A stretch of 64,000 nucleotides of DNA from Methylobacterium sp. J-048 (GTDB lineage Bacteria > Pseudomonadota > Alphaproteobacteria > Rhizobiales > Beijerinckiaceae). Below are positions 16,576-24,975 of this stretch, in pieces. The notes beneath the pieces are model-generated. The model had not been told where the DNA came from, ran no database searches, and saw only the letters and a program-made list of their open reading frames with translations. The translations under genes were made by a program, and so were the position numbers. Position 1 is the first letter of the stretch, and each line of letters begins with the position of its first letter. Where the stretch lies: NCBI RefSeq assembly GCF_022829515.1, contig NZ_JAKSYL010000294.1:34377-98376 (forward strand), given 5' to 3'.

Positions 16576-19551
16576 TCAACGCCTCAACGTCACACGCAAA
16601 CGTCGGGCACGCTCCTGAAAAGCCACGTCACCACCTTCTAGGATATCGCAAACGGCCTTCCTTATATCAGCATTCTCGAGTCCGCCCGGCTTGTAGCGAA
16701 TTGATGGCAAGCCTCGACCTGGCTGAGGCCCTGATGTAGCAACAATAATTTGGTCGGCGTCCGTGTTGATAACCAAATTTGCATTATGCGTTACCATAAT
16801 AACCTGACGCTTTACCTTCGCGTCCACGAATAGTCCAACGAGCTCTTGATAGATTGACAAAGGATCGAGATTTTCTTCCGGCTGATCGATAATCAATGGA
16901 CGATCATCACGGTTGTCCAAAACCAGATAAAGTAAAAGTAAGACTACTCCGCGTGTCCCTGGAGATAATTTGCGAATATCTAGCCCGTCGTAGTCAATGC
17001 TGTACTGAATCGATATGTGCGAGGTATCAAATATCCAATGCGCAAATTTCTTGAGCCATGCGCGAAAATCTTCTTGGCTTGCCTTTGAGACGCGCGAATG
17101 TGATAATAACTCGTTTTGATTTTCCGATCTAAAGCGCTTCATCGCCTCTCTAATATCTTCCGCGCTACCCGTCTCCCATGCTGGCTTAAGCAATTCTTCT
17201 GCGATCTGCTGTAAGGAACCTTTTCCTCTGAATGGACCTGTACGTCTCAAATCTAACAGTTCATTCTGCGCGTATTCAGCCCAGCGAGCTACATCTGCAA
17301 CCCGCTTTACGGAAAAAGAAAGTTTGGACAGAGTACCAGTCGCGCCATCAAGACGTTCCATTAAAGGCGCATATAGTTCTTCTAGTACTGTTTGCTCACT
17401 CAGAATTGCCTCAAAAACTCGGAGATATGTATAATTTCGTTCTTCAATCAGGGATTCTGCACGTTCCTTAGCTTGCTGACAATCCTTCAATTTTTCTTCG
17501 ACGCGCTGAAGTGATACGTTTTCTTCTGATATCTTTCTTGATATTGCGGCAAATTTCTGTGCGGCGACTTTGTCAATGTTGATCAGTTTTTCCAGTCTCG
17601 CAATTTCTGCTTCGAGAGAAGACAGTGACTGCCTATTGAGATCAGCCTCATCAGACAGAAGAGGGTGATCTAAATCTATTCGCGCAACATGGGGTTTTCC
17701 ACGCCAACTTTCCACTTGTTCTTCAACTTTTTTAATATGCTCAACCAATGAGGTATCTACATCTCCTTTATAATCTAGCAGAAATGCCTGCCACTCGTCC
17801 CCTTCTATACCTGTCGCACGGAACCGCTCTTGAGAGAGGCGCAGCTTTTCTGGTGCCTGATTGCGTCGCAAATCGCCTACTTCGTCTCGGAGAGCTAGCA
17901 ACGCTTGCTCCCGATTCCGAAATGCGCGTAAATAGCCACGCACTTTTTCAGCCGCAACCGTCAATTCTCCAAGGCGCTTCATTCGTATTTCGCTACCTTT
18001 GACGACTAATTGATCACGATCCTTTTTATACGAATCAAGAATCGCTCTTGCGCGGACTGCTTGCCTATCGACTTCAGGGCATATGCGATCCTTCTCTAGC
18101 TCAGACCCTATGCGCCCAGATAACAGAGTTAGAGCCGCTTCCTCCCGTTCACGAGCAATCCTATATCTTGAAGCTTTTAGTTCCAGAAGTTCTGAAAAAC
18201 TTACCGTATTTTCCTTAGAAGACAAATCGTGGGCTTCAAAAACTACACGTTCAATTTCCCTAAGCAAAGCATCGGTCATTCCAGTTGCCGAGCATAAATC
18301 TTCGACAAACTGCTGGGATAGGTATCTCGCTCTGGGAAATTGAAGCTCTTCTGAACTGATGCAATCATCAAGCTTGCATGTTGTCTGACTGCCGTTTCCC
18401 CATGTAATTTTTACTATAGTATCAGACAACTCTTCGCGTGCGCGCACTAAAAATGATTGCGGATTAAGAGGTTCGCCAACGGCATGGCAGCCGGCCGCGA
18501 TCATATCGGCTAAGGCAGTCTTTCCAGAACCTCGTGCGCCGATAATGGCGACGAGACCTGGGTTCAACAACAGTACTGGCGATTTTGCCCAGGGAGCTCC
18601 AAGCAACTCAATACTATATATTACTTGAGATGGAGATGCAGACTCGGGAGGAAATGCTCCTACAAACGCACGACTGCTGGGGTCAATACAGGCATGGCGC
18701 AGGGCGTCGAAGGTAGCTTCGCCTTTAATCCAAGAATATCGCTCCTCAAATGGGACGCCGACTTTACTTGCAGTGTGCGCATCCAAACCGTGTAAGCACG
18801 GCTTCAAGCAACCATAACGAGCGCGAACGTCATCCGCTGACAAAATACCCTCACCGAGCCAAAAAGGACGTTGGCTTGGGGTGCTAGAGAATACTATATG
18901 TGCAAATGTCTCTATCTCTTGACGAAGAGTTTGATCCGCCGCATCTCGAATACCAGACGTGCCATCCGCGCCACCAGCAACAGCCACTAAAATATTTTCT
19001 TCAGCCCACCTGTCTTTTTTATATTCGGTCTTCAACTGTGTAAAATTGACTTTAAATTGTTCGCAGCCCTTTTTGAGTGCGGCCTCGTCATCCTTGATAG
19101 CTGAGTCTGATCGCTTCCCAAGCCGTATTAGTTCATCAGGCGTGCATGGGAATGTGGTTCCGAAAGCTTCAAAAGTGAGTCGCGCGAGAAAGCGATGCAA
19201 TTCGGTTAAGTGATCTTCCTTTTCCGGACTAACAAGAAGGTGAATGTTTGCCCAGTTGCCCTTAACCGTTCCGACTGCCAAACGCATCTCAACATTAGGA
19301 AATATTAATTTACAATACTGAAGGCGCCCAGATTTCTTCGCGTCTGCAACTTGTTTGTAGGTCCTAGTTAAATAGTAATCGGTTGCGCCGATGGCAACGA
19401 TTGGTGGATCGGCATTTTCTAAAGCCGTGAGATATGCGTTCCAGTCGCCACGGAACTGGTCATTGAGTACGGTTCCGGGCGCATGAATATGCGGGTCCCA
19501 CCGCTGCCACCGTGATCCAGGATTTAGATTCTGAGCTTGAGCAGGGTGCAT
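16576..19551 (-). CDS. PHP phosphoesterase-SMC-like ATPase fusion, candidate anti-phage defence protein
   Basis: A 991-residue protein. N-terminal PHP-type metal phosphoesterase: HIH at 21-23 (DPHIHAPG), Asp58, Glu88 (PNVEMR), His104 (NIHLLV) and Asp257/His259 (GLDAHT). C-terminal SMC/ABC-type ATPase: Walker A at 338-345 (GARGSGKT), long coiled coil about 430-780, signature-like KLSPGTRG (861-868), Walker B with Asp889 and Glu892/Glu893 (LIIDQPEENLD), H-loop His922. The layout matches TrlF-family/Ppl proteins, reported (from memory) as a single-gene anti-phage system. The likely mode is ATPase-gated cleavage of a nucleic acid or nucleotide. The gene is much more A+T-rich than its neighbours and uses TTA, ATA and AGA codons freely, so it was acquired horizontally. 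The start abuts an upstream stop (TGA-ATG). Confidence 0.85.
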   Translation of the reverse strand: MHPAQAQNLNPGSRWQRWDPHIHAPGTVLNDQFRGDWNAYLTALENADPPIVAIGATDYYLTRTYKQVADAKKSGRLQYCKLIFPNVEMRLAVGTVKGNWANIHLLVSPEKEDHLTELHRFLARLTFEAFGTTFPCTPDELIRLGKRSDSAIKDDEAALKKGCEQFKVNFTQLKTEYKKDRWAEENILVAVAGGADGTSGIRDAADQTLRQEIETFAHIVFSSTPSQRPFWLGEGILSADDVRARYGCLKPCLHGLDAHTASKVGVPFEERYSWIKGEATFDALRHACIDPSSRAFVGAFPPESASPSQVIYSIELLGAPWAKSPVLLLNPGLVAIIGARGSGKTALADMIAAGCHAVGEPLNPQSFLVRAREELSDTIVKITWGNGSQTTCKLDDCISSEELQFPRARYLSQQFVEDLCSATGMTDALLREIERVVFEAHDLSSKENTVSFSELLELKASRYRIAREREEAALTLLSGRIGSELEKDRICPEVDRQAVRARAILDSYKKDRDQLVVKGSEIRMKRLGELTVAAEKVRGYLRAFRNREQALLALRDEVGDLRRNQAPEKLRLSQERFRATGIEGDEWQAFLLDYKGDVDTSLVEHIKKVEEQVESWRGKPHVARIDLDHPLLSDEADLNRQSLSSLEAEIARLEKLINIDKVAAQKFAAISRKISEENVSLQRVEEKLKDCQQAKERAESLIEERNYTYLRVFEAILSEQTVLEELYAPLMERLDGATGTLSKLSFSVKRVADVARWAEYAQNELLDLRRTGPFRGKGSLQQIAEELLKPAWETGSAEDIREAMKRFRSENQNELLSHSRVSKASQEDFRAWLKKFAHWIFDTSHISIQYSIDYDGLDIRKLSPGTRGVVLLLLYLVLDNRDDRPLIIDQPEENLDPLSIYQELVGLFVDAKVKRQVIMVTHNANLVINTDADQIIVATSGPQPGRGLPSIRYKPGGLENADIRKAVCDILEGGDVAFQERARRLRVTLRR

Positions 19552-19681
19552 TCACAAGGCGTACCTGACTACCTCACGTTCGCCAAGCTTGACGGCTGTA
19601 TGGCCGGCACCGCGACTTGCAAGAAAAAATTCGCTTTGCGTATCGCTTGTAACTGGCGCATGCGCCAAGAATATTACCCCC
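19552..19681 (-). pseudogene. Possible 3' remnant of a gene upstream of the PHP-ATPase
   Basis: A short A+T-richer frame ending exactly one codon before the ATPase ATG (TGA at 19554-19552). It reads ...FLAHAPVTSDTQSEFFLASR and GHTAVKLGEREVVRYAL. It has no good start codon in the A+T-rich DNA; extending it runs into the GntR gene in another frame. The TGA-ATG junction is typical of translation-coupled partners, so this may be the tail of a lost partner gene cut at the island edge, or merely leader sequence. No homologue is recognised. Confidence 0.3.
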
Positions 19682-20353
19682 TCAGGAAACCGTATCCGCA
19701 ATAAACCGCCCCAACGCCGCCGCGGCCCGCAGCATGTGCGCGCGCATCCGCCGGGCGGCCAGCTCGCCGTCGCCCTCGGCAATCGCCGAAAGGATCTCGC
19801 CGTGCTCGTCCCAAGACCGGCGGATCCGGTCGGCGTGGCGGAGCTGGGTCCGGCGGAAGGCGGCCAGGCGCTCGCGGATCGCCAGGGCCTGCTCGGCCAT
19901 GAAGCCGTTATGGGTCGCTGCGTAGAGCGACTCGTGGAAGGCGCGGTTGAGCCGGTCGTAGGCGTCCACGTCCCCGGCTTCCACGGCGGCGGCGGAATCC
20001 GCGTGGAGGTCCATCAGCCGGCCCCGCTCCAGCGGCGTCATCCGGTAGGTCGCGAGCCGGGCGCAGAGCGCCTCGATTTCCGCGGTGGTCTCGAACATGT
20101 CGGCGATGCGCTCCGGCGTCAGCCGGGCCACCACCACGCCCCGGCGGGGCCGGACCTCGACCAGCCCCGAGGCCGCGAGCTGGCGCAGGGCCTCCCGCAC
20201 CGGGGTGCGCGAGGCGCCGTAGCGCTGGGCGAGGTTCTGCTCGTCGAGCGCCGTCCCGGCCGGGAGTTCGCCCGAGGTGATCGCGTCGGTGAGCGCGTTG
20301 CGGATCCGGTCCGAGAGCAGGCCGCTGTCGATCGTCTGGATTTCGCCGTGCAT
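19682..20353 (-). CDS. GntR-family regulator, FCD subgroup (probable malonate regulator)
   Basis: A 223-residue transcription factor. The winged helix spans about residues 12-75 (LSDRIRNALTDAITSGELPA, ASRTPVREALRQLAASGLVE). The C-terminal FCD ligand domain carries the metal-binding His residues in NRAFHESLYA, RSWDEHGEIL and RMRAHMLRA. It lies downstream of madM on the same strand, so it is probably cotranscribed with the transporter and controls the divergent mad/mdc promoters in response to malonate. That role is inferred from position and from repeats between madL and mdcA. Its stop marks the edge of the A+T-rich island. Confidence 0.88.
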   Translation of the reverse strand: MHGEIQTIDSGLLSDRIRNALTDAITSGELPAGTALDEQNLAQRYGASRTPVREALRQLAASGLVEVRPRRGVVVARLTPERIADMFETTAEIEALCARLATYRMTPLERGRLMDLHADSAAAVEAGDVDAYDRLNRAFHESLYAATHNGFMAEQALAIRERLAAFRRTQLRHADRIRRSWDEHGEILSAIAEGDGELAARRMRAHMLRAAAALGRFIADTVS

Positions 20354-20437
20354 CCGCTGGTCCCGCGCCCCTTCAGATCGGGCGCGCTCACTGACGCCGA
20401 ACCGGTATCCCCTGCGACGGCGAGCGCTTCGGAACGC

Positions 20438-21220
20438 TCAACCGACCAGCGCCCGCACCGTCAAGTAGAAGATCGAGGGACCGACCAGGCAGCCGATTCC
20501 GGTGTGGAAGGTGGCCGTGAGCGCCCCGTAGGGCACGAGCTTCGGGTCGGTCGCCGCGAGGCCACCGGCGACGCCGCTCACCGTGCCCATCAGCCCGCCA
20601 TAGGCCATGGCCGAGCGCGGGTTGTCGAGGCCGATCAGCTTGGCGACCAGCGGCGTGCCGACCATCACCATCACGGCCTTGGTCACCCCGGTCGCGATGG
20701 ACAGCGCCATGACGGTGGAATCCGCCCCGATCGCCGCCCCGGTCACCGGGCCGACGATGTAGGTGATCGCCCCGGCCCCGATCGTCGTGATCGAGACCGC
20801 GTCGTGGTAGCCGAACGCGACCGCCGTGAGCGTGCCGACGAGGAACGGAATGATCGTGCCGAGCGCCAGCGCCAGCACGCCGATCAGCCCGGCCCGCCGG
20901 GCCTCGGTCACGTCCACCTCGAAGGCGGTGGCGACGATGGCGAAGTCACGCAGCATCGCCCCGCCCATCAGGCCGATCCCGGCCAGCGCCGGGATGTCGG
21001 CGATGCCCTTCTTCCCGCCGGTATACAGACCGCCGAAATAGGCGAGCACCAGCCCGAGCACGATCGCGATGGCCGAGCCGTGAACGCGGCCCTTCGTGAA
21101 GCGTTTGGCTGCCAGGTTGGAGACGAGGATCAGCGCCCCGACGACCGCGAAGGCCGCCACCAGGCTCTGCTCGATGAAGACATGCTCGATGCCGTGCCAG
21201 ATCTGATGTCCGAGTTCCAT
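20438..21220 (-). CDS. madM: Malonate transporter subunit MadM
   Basis: A 260-residue polytopic inner-membrane protein of the MadM family, the larger subunit of the MadLM sodium-coupled malonate carrier. Hydrophobic segments follow one another from FIEQSLVAAFAVVGALILVS onward, with GIGLMGGAMLRDFAIVATAF, GYHDAVSITTIGAGAITYIVG and AYGGLMGTVSGVAGGLAAT as family-like blocks. Start MELGHQ at 21220, five bases after the madL stop; a GTG three codons upstream overlaps that stop and is an alternative. Confidence 0.9.
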   Translation of the reverse strand: MELGHQIWHGIEHVFIEQSLVAAFAVVGALILVSNLAAKRFTKGRVHGSAIAIVLGLVLAYFGGLYTGGKKGIADIPALAGIGLMGGAMLRDFAIVATAFEVDVTEARRAGLIGVLALALGTIIPFLVGTLTAVAFGYHDAVSITTIGAGAITYIVGPVTGAAIGADSTVMALSIATGVTKAVMVMVGTPLVAKLIGLDNPRSAMAYGGLMGTVSGVAGGLAATDPKLVPYGALTATFHTGIGCLVGPSIFYLTVRALVG

Positions 21221-21225
21221 GGCGC

Positions 21226-21663
21226 TCACCCCTGCTTCCCGGCCGGCACCGGATCGGCCTCGCCGCCGATCACCGATCCGCCGTGCTCGACCGCCGGGCT
21301 GCCTGGGTCGCGCCGCCCGATCCGGCTGAGCAGCGCCACGGCGCCGAAGCACAGGACCAGGGAGCCGGTCGCCGCGATGATCACGATCGGGCCGCCGCTC
21401 ACCGCCGCGACCACGTTCTGCTGGGCCGCCATGGCGACCACGATCGGGATGTACATGCCGGCCCAGAACTCGACGCCGAACTGGATGCCCTTGGTCAGGC
21501 CGCCCCGGCGGGACAGCCAGAGCCGGGCGAGAATCAGCAGGATCATGGCGATGCCGACGCCGCCGACATTGGCCTTCACCCCCAGTGCGACGCCGAGGAG
21601 ATCGCCGAGATACACGCCGATCAGCGTGCACGCGGCCAGGAGGGCGACACCCAGGACGATCAT
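21226..21663 (-). CDS. madL: Malonate transporter subunit MadL
   Basis: A 145-residue membrane protein, the small subunit of MadLM. MIVLGVALLAACTLIGVYLG, a Gly-rich loop with GVKANVGGVGIAMILLILA, GIQFGVEFWAGMYIPIVVAM and VIIAATGSLVLCFGAVALLS give four helices. The hydrophilic C-terminal tail is cytoplasmic or periplasmic. It is the first gene of the minus-strand madL-madM-gntR operon and is divergent from mdcA. Confidence 0.9.
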   Translation of the reverse strand: MIVLGVALLAACTLIGVYLGDLLGVALGVKANVGGVGIAMILLILARLWLSRRGGLTKGIQFGVEFWAGMYIPIVVAMAAQQNVVAAVSGGPIVIIAATGSLVLCFGAVALLSRIGRRDPGSPAVEHGGSVIGGEADPVPAGKQG

Positions 21664-21772
21664 CGGCGTTGCCCTCCGGCAGGACCGTTCTCGGCGCAGC
21701 GCAGCGCCCGTTTCGACGCGCTCGGCATGGGGCGTTTCCTTCCCGAATCAGTCCGTTGTTGGTTGTCGACCA

Positions 21773-21872
21773 GTATGCAAGATATTGACACTTCGGCAAT
21801 CCCGTATACGAAACCGTGATAACTTTCGCTTTGAAAATGCCGGATCGCGGGCATATCCTGCCTCTTGCATAC
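21773..21872. promoter_or_regulatory. Divergent mad/mdc control region with inverted operator-like repeats
   Basis: In the 225-base gap between madL and mdcA, GTATGCAAGA (21773-21782) has an exact inverted copy TCTTGCATAC (21863-21872). A palindrome CGTATACG lies between them at 21803-21810. TTGACA at 21785-21790 could be a -35 box toward mdcA. FCD-type GntR proteins commonly bind TTGTATAC-like half sites, so these are good candidate operators for the GntR gene product at 19682-20353. A ribosome site (AGGAGA) precedes mdcA. Confidence 0.55.
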
Positions 21873-21888
21873 CATAGGAGACAGCTGG

Positions 21889-23535
21889 ATGACCCAGTGG
21901 CGCGGCGAACGAGAGGCGCGCGACGCCCGCATCGCGGCGGGGCGCGCCCATGCCGACGGCAAGGTCGTCCCGGCCGATGCCGTGGTCGATCTGCTGGAGG
22001 CGGTGCTCCGCCCCGGCGACCGGGTCTGCCTGGAGGGCGACAACCAGAAGCAGGCCGATTGCCTGGCCCGGGGGCTCGCCGCCTGCGACCCGGGCAAGGT
22101 CCACGACCTGCACATGGTCCAGTCGGGCATCGTGCTGCCGGAGCATCTCGACGTGTTCGAGACCGGCATCGCCAAACGGCTCGACTATTCCTATTCCGGC
22201 CCGCAGGGCGCCCGCATCGCCAAGATGCTCTACGGTGGCCAGATCCAGCTCGGCGCGGTGCATACCTATCTCGAGCTGTTCGCCCGCTACTTCGTCGATC
22301 TCACGCCGAACGTGGCGCTGATCGCCGGCGTCTCGGCCGACCGGGACGGCAACCTCTATACCGGCCCCAACACCGAGGACACGCCCACCGTCGTGGAGGC
22401 CACCGCCTTCAAGAACGGCGTGGTCATCGCCCAGGTGAACCAGATCGTCGACACGGTGCCGCGGGTCGACATCCCGGGCGACCGGATCGACTTCGTGGTC
22501 GAAGCCGACACGCCGTTCTATGTGGAGCCGCTGTTCACCCGCGACCCGGCGGCGATGACCGAGACCCAGATCCTGATCGCCATGATGGCGATCAAGGGCA
22601 TTTATTCGGAATACGGCATCCGCCGCCTCAATCACGGGATCGGATTCGGCACCGCCGCCATCGAACTGCTCTTGCCGACCTACGGCGAGAAGCTCGGGCT
22701 CAAGGGCCAGATCTGCACCCACTGGGCGCTCAATCCGCACCCGACCCTGATCCCGGCGATCGAATCCGGCTGGGTCCAGCAGGTCCACTGCTTCGGCTCG
22801 GAAGTCGGCATGGACCGCTACATCCGCGCACGCCCGGACATCTTCTTCACCGGGGCCGACGGCTCCCTGCGCTCGAACCGGGCCTTCTGCCAGACCGCCG
22901 GCCTCTACGCCTGCGACATGTTCATCGGCGCGACGCTCCAGATCGACCTGATGGGCCATTCCTCGACGATCACGCAGTCGCGGGTGGCGGGCTTCGGCGG
23001 CGCGCCCAACATGGGCTCCGACCCGCATGGCCGCCGCCACCCGTCCGATCCCTGGATGAAGGCCGGCCGCGAGGGCCAGATCGTCGGCGATCCGGCGCTG
23101 ATGCGCGGCCGCAAGCTGGTGGTGCAACTGGTCGAGACCTTCGGGGAGAAGCTGGTGCCGACCTTCGTAGAGAAGCTGGATGCCTTGGAGCTGGCGAAGA
23201 AGATCGGGCTCGAGCTGGCGCCGGTGATGATCTACGCCGACGACGTCACCCACATCGTCACCGAGGAGGGCATCGCCAACCTCCTGCTGTGCCGCGACGC
23301 CGACGAGCGCGAGCAGGCGATCCGCGGCGTCGCCGGCTACACCGATGTCGGCCGCGGCCGGGACCGCGCCAAGGTCGAAGAATTGCGCGCCCGCGGCGTG
23401 ATCCGCCGTCCCGAGGATCTCGGCATCGAACCCCTCGACGCCGACCGGGCGCTCTTGGCCGCGAAATCGATCAAGGATCTGGTGCACTGGTCGGGCGGCC
23501 TCTACGAGCCGCCCGCGAAGTTCCGGAACTGGTGA
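21889..23535 (+). CDS. mdcA: Malonate decarboxylase, alpha subunit (acetyl-S-ACP:malonate ACP transferase)
   Basis: A 548-residue subunit of biotin-independent malonate decarboxylase; it exchanges acetyl for malonyl on the MdcC carrier protein. The coenzyme A transferase-like fold is supported by RLDYSYSGPQGARIAKMLYG, GAVHTYLELFARYFVDL, SADRDGNLYTGPNTEDTP, HGIGFGTAAIELLLPTYGEK and QSRVAGFGGAPNMGSDPHGR. Length and motif order match MdcA. The start MTQWRGER at 21889 has AGGAGA eight bases upstream; an in-frame extension at 21865 lacks a ribosome site. It is followed by a palindromic repeat before mdcC, which may modulate relative expression. Confidence 0.95.
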   Translation: MTQWRGEREARDARIAAGRAHADGKVVPADAVVDLLEAVLRPGDRVCLEGDNQKQADCLARGLAACDPGKVHDLHMVQSGIVLPEHLDVFETGIAKRLDYSYSGPQGARIAKMLYGGQIQLGAVHTYLELFARYFVDLTPNVALIAGVSADRDGNLYTGPNTEDTPTVVEATAFKNGVVIAQVNQIVDTVPRVDIPGDRIDFVVEADTPFYVEPLFTRDPAAMTETQILIAMMAIKGIYSEYGIRRLNHGIGFGTAAIELLLPTYGEKLGLKGQICTHWALNPHPTLIPAIESGWVQQVHCFGSEVGMDRYIRARPDIFFTGADGSLRSNRAFCQTAGLYACDMFIGATLQIDLMGHSSTITQSRVAGFGGAPNMGSDPHGRRHPSDPWMKAGREGQIVGDPALMRGRKLVVQLVETFGEKLVPTFVEKLDALELAKKIGLELAPVMIYADDVTHIVTEEGIANLLLCRDADEREQAIRGVAGYTDVGRGRDRAKVEELRARGVIRRPEDLGIEPLDADRALLAAKSIKDLVHWSGGLYEPPAKFRNW

Positions 23536-23570
23536 GACGACCGCGATGGGCCGGCCACTCCCATCCGCAC

Positions 23571-23693
23571 CCTCATCCTGAGGTGCCGCGCGATCGCAGA
23601 TCGCACGGCCTCGAAGGAGGCCTCCAGAGGCCGCTCAGATCACGGGAGGGCTCCTTCGAGGCCTCCGCTACGCTCCGGCACCTCAGGATGAGG
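23571..23693. repeat. Dispersed long palindromic repeat, family 1, copy C, inside the mdc operon
   Basis: CCTCATCCTGAGGTGC on the left and CACCTCAGGATGAGG on the right enclose inner arms GGCCTCGAAGGAGGCC / GGCTCCTTCGAGGCC. It fills most of the 199-base gap between mdcA and mdcC, so the mdc transcript would carry a very large hairpin here. Confidence 0.9.
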
Positions 23694-23734
23694 TGTTCTG
23701 TTTGGATGACGGGACGTCCTGCGAGGAACCGACC

Positions 23735-24043
23735 ATGGAATCCCTGACCTTCCGCCACACCACCCAAAAGCCGCTGCCCGGCTCGGTGCCGAACGCCATC
23801 ACAGGCGTGGTAGCGTCGGGCAATCTGGAGATCCTGCTGGAGCGGGTGCTGCCGCCCGATGCCTGCGAGGTTGCCATCGAGACGCCGATCGCCGGCTACG
23901 GCCCTGTCTGGGAGGCGGTGGTGGCGGATTTCGTCGCCCGCGCCCAGCCCGGCGGCCTGCGCATCAGCATCAATGATGGCGGCGCCCGTCCCGACACCGT
24001 ATCCCTGCGCCTGCTCCAGGGCGCCCGGCTGATGGAGGCCTGA
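23735..24043 (+). CDS. mdcC: Malonate decarboxylase acyl carrier protein (delta subunit)
   Basis: A 102-residue carrier protein that holds the 2'-(5''-triphosphoribosyl)-3'-dephospho-CoA group during malonate decarboxylation. The attachment serine is most likely Ser28 in GVVASGNLEILLERV, the conserved position of the family. VEIETPIAGYGP-like and RISINDGGARPDTVSLRL blocks also fit. ATG at 23735 was chosen for family length. Two bases separate it from mdcD. Confidence 0.92.
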   Translation: MESLTFRHTTQKPLPGSVPNAITGVVASGNLEILLERVLPPDACEVAIETPIAGYGPVWEAVVADFVARAQPGGLRISINDGGARPDTVSLRLLQGARLMEA

Positions 24044-24045
24044 CC

Positions 24046-24975
24046 ATGGCTGGCGCGCACGCCGCGAGCACCGATCCCGACGCCCTGAGCTGGTACGAGG
24101 CCACCGCCCGCCAGCGCGTGGTCGCTCTGGCCGATCCCGGCAGCTTCCAGGAGTTCCTGCCCCCGACCGAGCGGCGCATGAGCCCGCACCTGCCGCTGTT
24201 CGACCTGCCGCGGGCCTTCGACGACGGCATCGTGGTCGGCCGCGCCGCGCTCGACGGCAAGCCGGTGCTGGTGGCCGCCCAGGAGGGCCGGTTCATGGGC
24301 GGCGCCTTCGGGGAGATCCACGGCGCGAAGCTCGTCGGGCTCCTGCGCGCCGCGCTCACCCTGAAGCCCGCGGCCGTGCTGATCCTGTTCGATACCGGCG
24401 GCGTCCGGCTCCAGGAGGCCAATGCCGGCGAGACCGCCATCGCCGAGACCATGCGGGCGATCGTCGATGTCCGCGCGGCCGGCATCCCGGTGATCGGGCT
24501 GATCGGCGGCCGGGCCGGCTGCTACGGCGGCGGCGGGTTGATCGCCGGCACCTGCTCGCGGCTCGCCGTCTCTGAGGGCGGCCGGATCTCGGTCTCGGGC
24601 CCCGAGGTGATCGAGACCAACAAGGGCGCGGAAGAGTTCGATTCCCGCGACCGGGCGCTGGTCTGGCGGACCATGGGCGGAAAGCACCGACGGCTGATCG
24701 GCGGCGCCGACGCCTTCTGCACCGACAGCGTCTCGGCCTTCCGCGAAGCCGCCCTCGACCTGATCGGCCGGGCGCCCGCCTTCGACCTCGCGACCCTGGA
24801 GGCCGAGCAGGCGCGGCTCGAATCCCGGATCGCGCGCTTCGGCGATTGCCGGGACGCCACCGAAATCTGGGCCCGGCTTGGCGTCAACGACTCGGAGGCG
24901 GTGCCCGCCATGGACACGCGCGCCTTCGACGAGACCGTGTCCCGGGTGAGGGAGGCCGACCATGACGCTCGCTGA
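24046..24975 (+). CDS. mdcD: Malonate decarboxylase, beta subunit
   Basis: A 309-residue carboxyltransferase-like subunit which, with MdcE, decarboxylates malonyl-S-ACP to acetyl-S-ACP. Crotonase-fold blocks include AAQEGRFMGGAFGEIHGAKL, LILFDTGGVRLQEANAGE (oxyanion region), GLIGGRAGCYGGGGLIAGTC and ISVSGPEVIETNKGAEEFD. Its 3' end overlaps mdcE by 14 bases. Standard length for the family. Confidence 0.94.
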   Translation: MAGAHAASTDPDALSWYEATARQRVVALADPGSFQEFLPPTERRMSPHLPLFDLPRAFDDGIVVGRAALDGKPVLVAAQEGRFMGGAFGEIHGAKLVGLLRAALTLKPAAVLILFDTGGVRLQEANAGETAIAETMRAIVDVRAAGIPVIGLIGGRAGCYGGGGLIAGTCSRLAVSEGGRISVSGPEVIETNKGAEEFDSRDRALVWRTMGGKHRRLIGGADAFCTDSVSAFREAALDLIGRAPAFDLATLEAEQARLESRIARFGDCRDATEIWARLGVNDSEAVPAMDTRAFDETVSRVREADHDAR

